In this document: one piece after another, positions 5,630 through 9,323 of the stretch
How positions within the stretch are numbered: the stretch's first letter is position 1
Layout of the letters: the number at the start of each line of letters is the position of its first letter
Source: JBBAAS01 sp041658125
Lineage (GTDB): Bacteria > Patescibacteriota > Microgenomatia > UBA12405
Direction: 5' to 3'
Assembly: GCA_041658125.1 (NCBI GenBank)
Contig: JBBAAS010000024.1
Location: 1 to 9,323, forward strand
DNA length: 9,323 nt
Translations under genes and position numbers: made by a program
Notes under the pieces: generated by a model
What the model was told of the DNA's origin: nothing
What the model saw: only the letters and a program-made list of their open reading frames with translations
Databases searched by the model: none

Positions 5630-6892
5630 ATGCTTGATCTCAATTTTGTCAGAAATAATTCTGATTTAGTCAAAAAGGCCCTAGAAAACCGCCAAAAAGA
5701 TACCACCTTGCTTGATCGTGTTTTGATTGCTGATAAGGACTATCGTGATCTTTTGGGACAAGTTGAAAAACTTCGTGCCGAGCAAAATGCTATTACCAAA
5801 GGTATTAAGGGAAAGCCGACCGACGAACAAATATCAGCCGCCAAAGTCATCAAGGATCAATTAAAAAAAATCGAAGATGACTTAAATCCTAAGCTTCAAA
5901 ATCTCAATTCTATTTTAGAAGAAATTCCCAATATTCCTGCGAAGGATGTTCCGGTTGGTAAAGATGACAGCCAAAACATAGTTCTGAAAACCGTCGGCGC
6001 TCTTCCTAAGTTTGACTTTCAACCTTTGGACCATGCCGACTTGGGCGAAAAGTTAAATATTTTAGATATTAAAAAAGCCGCAGAGTTGTCCGGTTCTCGA
6101 TTTGGCTATTTTAAAAATCAAGCCGCTGTTTTGGAAATGGCAGTCATGTTTTACGCTTTTAAAAAATTGATCGATAAAGGTTGGCATGGCATGATTCCCC
6201 CTGTCATGGTCAAAAGCCAAACCGAGTGGGGTTGTGGCTATACCAGCAATAAAAATTTGTTTAATGCCGGCTATTCCAGTCCTGAAGACGACCTTATTTT
6301 TATCAGCTCTTCTGAGCATGCCGTTGTCCCTTATCACTCAAACGAAATTCTTTCATCAAAAGATTTACCCATAAAATACGTTAACTTTTCCCCTTGTTTT
6401 CGCCGCGAAGCCGGTACTTACGGCAAAGATATGAAAGGTATGTTTCGCGTTCATTTTTTTAACAAAGTCGAAATGAATGTTTTTACCGTTCCTGATCTAA
6501 AAATCTCTGACGCCATGTGCGAAGAAATGCTCCAAGTCGAAGAAGAGCTTTTACAAGATTTCGAAATTCCTTATCAGGTTATGAAAACCTGCACCGGCGA
6601 CCTCCCCCAACCAAATCGCCGCATGTACGATATTAACTCTTGGTTCCCTGGTCAAAATGCCTATCGCGAAACTTCATCTTGTAGTAATTGCACTGACTAT
6701 CAGGCCCGTCGACTAAATACTAAAGTAAAAATCGATGGTAAAAACGAATTTGTCCACATTCTTAATGCCACCGTCGTTACTGATCGGGCTGTTTTGGCTC
6801 TTATCGAAAATCACCAGCAAAAAGATGGTAGTGTTTTAATTCCTAAAGCCTTACAGCCGCTAACCGGTTTTGATATTATCAAAGCCCCCTAA
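5630..6892 (+). CDS. serS: Seryl-tRNA synthetase (class II)
   Basis: Charges tRNA-Ser (and tRNA-Sec where present) with serine. At 420 residues it is the normal length. The N-terminal MLDLNFVRNN and a long coiled-coil arm (about 10-100), which contacts the tRNA long variable arm, are intact. In the catalytic domain, motif 2 reads FSPCFRREAGTYGKDMKGMF (R258) followed by FFNKVE; ETSSCSNCTDYQARR (347-361) is the usual serine-site segment. The serine-recognition TxE motif appears as SSE (227-229), and motif 3 reads HILNATVVTDRAVLALIEN (R386) instead of the common bacterial NGSGLAVGR; NAT-type motif 3 is known from eukaryotic SerRS. The frame is complete, so these look like lineage variants rather than damage. 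It has its own extended -10 and is followed by a GC-rich terminator. Confidence 0.96.
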   Translation: MLDLNFVRNNSDLVKKALENRQKDTTLLDRVLIADKDYRDLLGQVEKLRAEQNAITKGIKGKPTDEQISAAKVIKDQLKKIEDDLNPKLQNLNSILEEIPNIPAKDVPVGKDDSQNIVLKTVGALPKFDFQPLDHADLGEKLNILDIKKAAELSGSRFGYFKNQAAVLEMAVMFYAFKKLIDKGWHGMIPPVMVKSQTEWGCGYTSNKNLFNAGYSSPEDDLIFISSSEHAVVPYHSNEILSSKDLPIKYVNFSPCFRREAGTYGKDMKGMFRVHFFNKVEMNVFTVPDLKISDAMCEEMLQVEEELLQDFEIPYQVMKTCTGDLPQPNRRMYDINSWFPGQNAYRETSSCSNCTDYQARRLNTKVKIDGKNEFVHILNATVVTDRAVLALIENHQQKDGSVLIPKALQPLTGFDIIKAP

Positions 6893-6913
6893 CTTTACTA
6901 GAGGAGCCACCCT

Positions 6914-6960
6914 TCCCCCGGCATCCCGACCAATCGGGGTCGTCGGGGGGCGGTCGTTTT
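6914..6960 (+). terminator. GC-rich hairpin terminator after serS
   Basis: The arms 6915-6929 and 6934-6949 form 15 pairs with one bulged C (6941) and two G-U pairs around a CCAA loop; T6914 can add a further G-U. TTTT follows at 6957-6960, but after a seven-base GC-rich spacer (6950-6956), so the U tract is weaker than ideal. It fills the gap between serS and secA, leaving room for only the secA -10. Confidence 0.65.
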
Positions 6961-6974
6961 AAAAAACATTAGTC

Positions 6975-6980
6975 TATAAT
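6975..6980 (+). promoter_or_regulatory. -10 element for a leaderless secA transcript
   Basis: A perfect TATAAT ends 7 nt before the secA ATG (6988), so the message would begin at or one base before the start codon. No TTGACA-like -35 is seen 16-18 nt upstream, where the terminator tail lies. No Shine-Dalgarno is possible in the remaining space. Confidence 0.55.
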
Positions 6981-6987
6981 ACTATTT

Positions 6988-9323
6988 ATGCTTACTTTCC
7001 TTAAAAATTTCTTCGACGAAAGCCAACGTCAGCTCAAAACCTATTCTTCAGTTGTTGCCAAAATCAACACTTTCGAACCGGAAATAAAAAAGCTTTCGGA
7101 TGCCAAACTCTCTCAAAAAACAGCCTATTTAAAGGAGCAATTCACTTTAGGTAAAACCGTCGATGATATTTTGCCCGAAGCGTTTGCTGTTATTCGTGAA
7201 GCAATTTTTCGAACTATTGGCGAACGGGCTTACGATGTTCAGCTTTTAGCCGCTATTGCTCTCCATCGTGGCGCTATTGCCGAACAGCGTACCGGCGAAG
7301 GCAAAACTCACTCCGTTCTTTTTCCGGCTTATTTAAATGCTTTAGTTGGCCAAGGTGTCCATATCGTTACCCCAAATGATTATCTTACCCGGGTTGGTGC
7401 CGGTTGGTACCCACAAGCCTTTCATCTTTTAGGTATTTCTACTGCCTGTATCATTCACGAACAATCTTTTATTCTCGATCCTGATTATACCGATCCTTCA
7501 GAAATCGTTGATGATCGTCTGGCTCATCTTCGTCCCATTTCCCGAAAAGAAGCCTATCTGGCTGATGTTACCTATGGTACCAACAATGAATTTGGTTTCG
7601 ATTATCTCCGTGATCACATGGCTCCTTCTGAAGAAGAAAAAGTCCAGCGTCCTATTCATCATTTTGCCATCGTCGATGAAGTTGATTTCGTTCTTATCGA
7701 CGAAGCCAGAACTCCATTAATTATTTCTTCACCAAACAATCAGCCCGTCGATAAATATTATAAATTTGCTAAAATCGCCGCTGATCTTCAGCCTACCGAT
7801 TATGTTATCGACGAAAAATCACGCTCTGCCACTCTTTCCGAATATGGTATCCGCAAAGTCGAAAAAGTTTTAACCGTCAAAAATCTTTACGAAGAATCAT
7901 TTGAAACCATCCATTATGTTGAAAATGCCATCAAAGCTCGGGCTTTATTCCGCAAAGATAAAGATTACGTCATTAAAGACAATGAAATAATTATCGTCGA
8001 CGAATTTACCGGCCGTCTGATGTATGGTCGTCGCTGGTCGGATGGCCTTCACCAGGCCGTTGAAGCCAAGGAAAATGTCCCTGTTCAGCGCGAATCTCAA
8101 ACTTGGGCCACTATTACTTTTCAAAATTATTTCCGCCTTTATAAAAAATTAGCCGGCATGACCGGAACTGCCGCTACCGAAAGCGAAGAATTCAAAAAAA
8201 TCTATAACCTTGAAGTCATTACTATCCCTACTCATCGTCCCATGCTTCGGGGTGATGAACAGGATTTGATTTTCAAAACCCAGCGCTCAAAATATGCCGC
8301 TATTGCCGGCAAAGTCGAAGAACTTCACCAAAAAGGTCAACCGGTCTTAATTGGGACAACTTCAATTGAAAAAAACGAAATTGTTTCCTCTCTTCTTCGT
8401 AAAAAAGGCATTCCTCATCAGCTTTTAAATGCCAAAAATCACCGGTCCGAAGCTGAAATTATCGCTCAAGCAGGCAAAAAGGGCGCTGTTACCGTGGCTA
8501 CCAACATGGCCGGCCGCGGTGTTGATATTATTTTGGGCGGCCCCAAAGATAAATTACCGGCTGATATTTGGAAAAAAGAACACGATGAAGTCGTCTCTTT
8601 CGGCGGACTATACGTTATTGGTACCGAACGGCATGAATCCCGCCGCATTGATAATCAGCTCCGTGGTCGGGCCGGCCGTCAGGGTGACCCGGGTTTTTCT
8701 CAATTTTATATTGCCCTTGATGATGACTTAATGCGAATATTCGGCGGTGAAAAAATTTCTTCACTTATGACCCGCTTCAATATGTCCGAAGATACCCCGC
8801 TTACCCATCCGCTGGTTTCCCGCGTAATTGAACAGATTCAGGTAAAAGTCGAAGGTTACAATTTTGATATCCGTAAAAGTCTGGTTGATTACGATGATGT
8901 TATTAATAAGCAACGTCAAATAATTTATCGGCTTCGTGATCAAATTTTGCAAAACGCTTTCACAAACTCATCGAAAAATCAGGAAGAGGTTTTCAAATAT
9001 CTTAATAATCAAATTTCTCAAACGATCAACCTCAATGTTAATCAGGAGTCCGGTGAAACGGCTTTTGATAAAATCGTTTTGGAATTTTCCGAAATTTTAC
9101 CGATGGATGATTTTTCCCGCGACCAACTTACCAAAGACTTGTCAAAATCTTCCGACCCCAAACCAAAATTACTCGAAATTCTTTCCCAAGAATGGCAAAA
9201 AAGAACCGATTACTTTGGCAACAATTTGGCCAATAGTGTTTTAGCTTTTGCTGTCATTTCGACTCTCGATCCGCTTTGGGTGGAACATCTCACTCATCTT
9301 GACGATCTTCGTGAAGGAGTTCG
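6988..9323 (+). CDS. secA: Preprotein translocase ATPase SecA, C-terminus cut by window edge
   Basis: The motor that pushes unfolded preproteins through SecYEG at the cytoplasmic membrane. I translated 778 codons; the frame is open to the last base, so roughly the final 50-150 residues are missing. Visible motifs in order: Walker A RTGEGKT (101-107); Walker B DEVD (230-233), then LIDEARTPLIIS; VDEFTGRLMYGRRWSDGLHQ (338-355), typical of SecA; KLAGMTGTA (387-395); NBD2 motifs VATNMAGRGVDI (503-514) and RRIDNQLRGRAGRQGDPG (552-569); and scaffold-domain DYDDVINKQR. The residue before RTGEGKT is Gln (AEQRTGEGKT), where Met is usual (AEMRTGEGKT), and the common DEVDS reads DEVDF. The start MLTFLKNFFDES resembles other SecA N-termini and agrees with the -10 placement. 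It is probably a single transcript, insulated from serS by the hairpin. Confidence 0.97.
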   Translation, partial: MLTFLKNFFDESQRQLKTYSSVVAKINTFEPEIKKLSDAKLSQKTAYLKEQFTLGKTVDDILPEAFAVIREAIFRTIGERAYDVQLLAAIALHRGAIAEQRTGEGKTHSVLFPAYLNALVGQGVHIVTPNDYLTRVGAGWYPQAFHLLGISTACIIHEQSFILDPDYTDPSEIVDDRLAHLRPISRKEAYLADVTYGTNNEFGFDYLRDHMAPSEEEKVQRPIHHFAIVDEVDFVLIDEARTPLIISSPNNQPVDKYYKFAKIAADLQPTDYVIDEKSRSATLSEYGIRKVEKVLTVKNLYEESFETIHYVENAIKARALFRKDKDYVIKDNEIIIVDEFTGRLMYGRRWSDGLHQAVEAKENVPVQRESQTWATITFQNYFRLYKKLAGMTGTAATESEEFKKIYNLEVITIPTHRPMLRGDEQDLIFKTQRSKYAAIAGKVEELHQKGQPVLIGTTSIEKNEIVSSLLRKKGIPHQLLNAKNHRSEAEIIAQAGKKGAVTVATNMAGRGVDIILGGPKDKLPADIWKKEHDEVVSFGGLYVIGTERHESRRIDNQLRGRAGRQGDPGFSQFYIALDDDLMRIFGGEKISSLMTRFNMSEDTPLTHPLVSRVIEQIQVKVEGYNFDIRKSLVDYDDVINKQRQIIYRLRDQILQNAFTNSSKNQEEVFKYLNNQISQTINLNVNQESGETAFDKIVLEFSEILPMDDFSRDQLTKDLSKSSDPKPKLLEILSQEWQKRTDYFGNNLANSVLAFAVISTLDPLWVEHLTHLDDLREGV

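Noticed and set aside
6062..6337. Minus-strand 91-codon frame inside serS
   Set aside because: It is opposite the SerRS catalytic domain, which has clear class II motifs; no family features are seen.
7508..9244. Several open frames on both strands inside secA
   Set aside because: SecA motifs run without a break through this stretch, and the alternative frames show no domain.
1..9323. Alternative genetic code with TGA as glycine, known in some CPR lineages
   Set aside because: greA ends properly at TGA and no other long frame contains an internal TGA.
1..9323. CRISPR arrays, insertion sequences, phage or defence genes
   Set aside because: No repeat arrays, terminal inverted repeats, transposase or phage motifs were seen; the genes are all housekeeping or small enzymes.

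Overview
The window reads as chromosomal housekeeping DNA from a moderately AT-rich bacterium that uses the standard code: greA ends in TGA and no long frame needs TGA read as sense. A Patescibacteria (CPR) host, perhaps of the Microgenomates type, is my inference. It rests on the GreA with a modified finger tip, the sortase, the LysRS with an extra tRNA-binding domain, the SerRS with an NAT-type motif 3, the near absence of Shine-Dalgarno sites, and -10 boxes placed almost against start codons. No search was run.

Layout: on the minus strand, a membrane-anchored sortase (1292-2011) is followed after 11 nt by a long RelA/SpoT-type (p)ppGpp enzyme (1280 down to the left edge, C-terminus missing). 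A 230-bp divergent region (2012-2241) separates these from plus-strand genes. It holds two back-to-back promoters whose -35 boxes overlap, a possible 31-codon leaderless ORF or structured RNA, and a hairpin with a T6 tract. Then come greA, lysS (fused to a PheT-type tRNA-binding domain), a Nudix hydrolase and an HD hydrolase (the last three separated by single bases), serS, a GC-rich hairpin terminator, and secA (running off the right edge).

Together the genes cover translation supply (LysRS, SerRS), transcription elongation (GreA), the stringent response (RSH), protein export (SecA) and surface anchoring (sortase). GreA and (p)ppGpp both act on RNA polymerase, and RSH enzymes respond to tRNA charging, so the grouping is thematically coherent. 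No mobile element, CRISPR array, phage gene, tRNA or rRNA was seen.

The most interesting non-standard signals are: a consistent leaderless-promoter layout, with -10 hexamers 6-11 nt before ATG at up to six genes; the divergent promoter pair sharing a -35; the small ORF/structured RNA with terminator before greA; the LysRS fusion; and an RSH synthetase carrying an EFND motif where RXKD or EXDD is usual.
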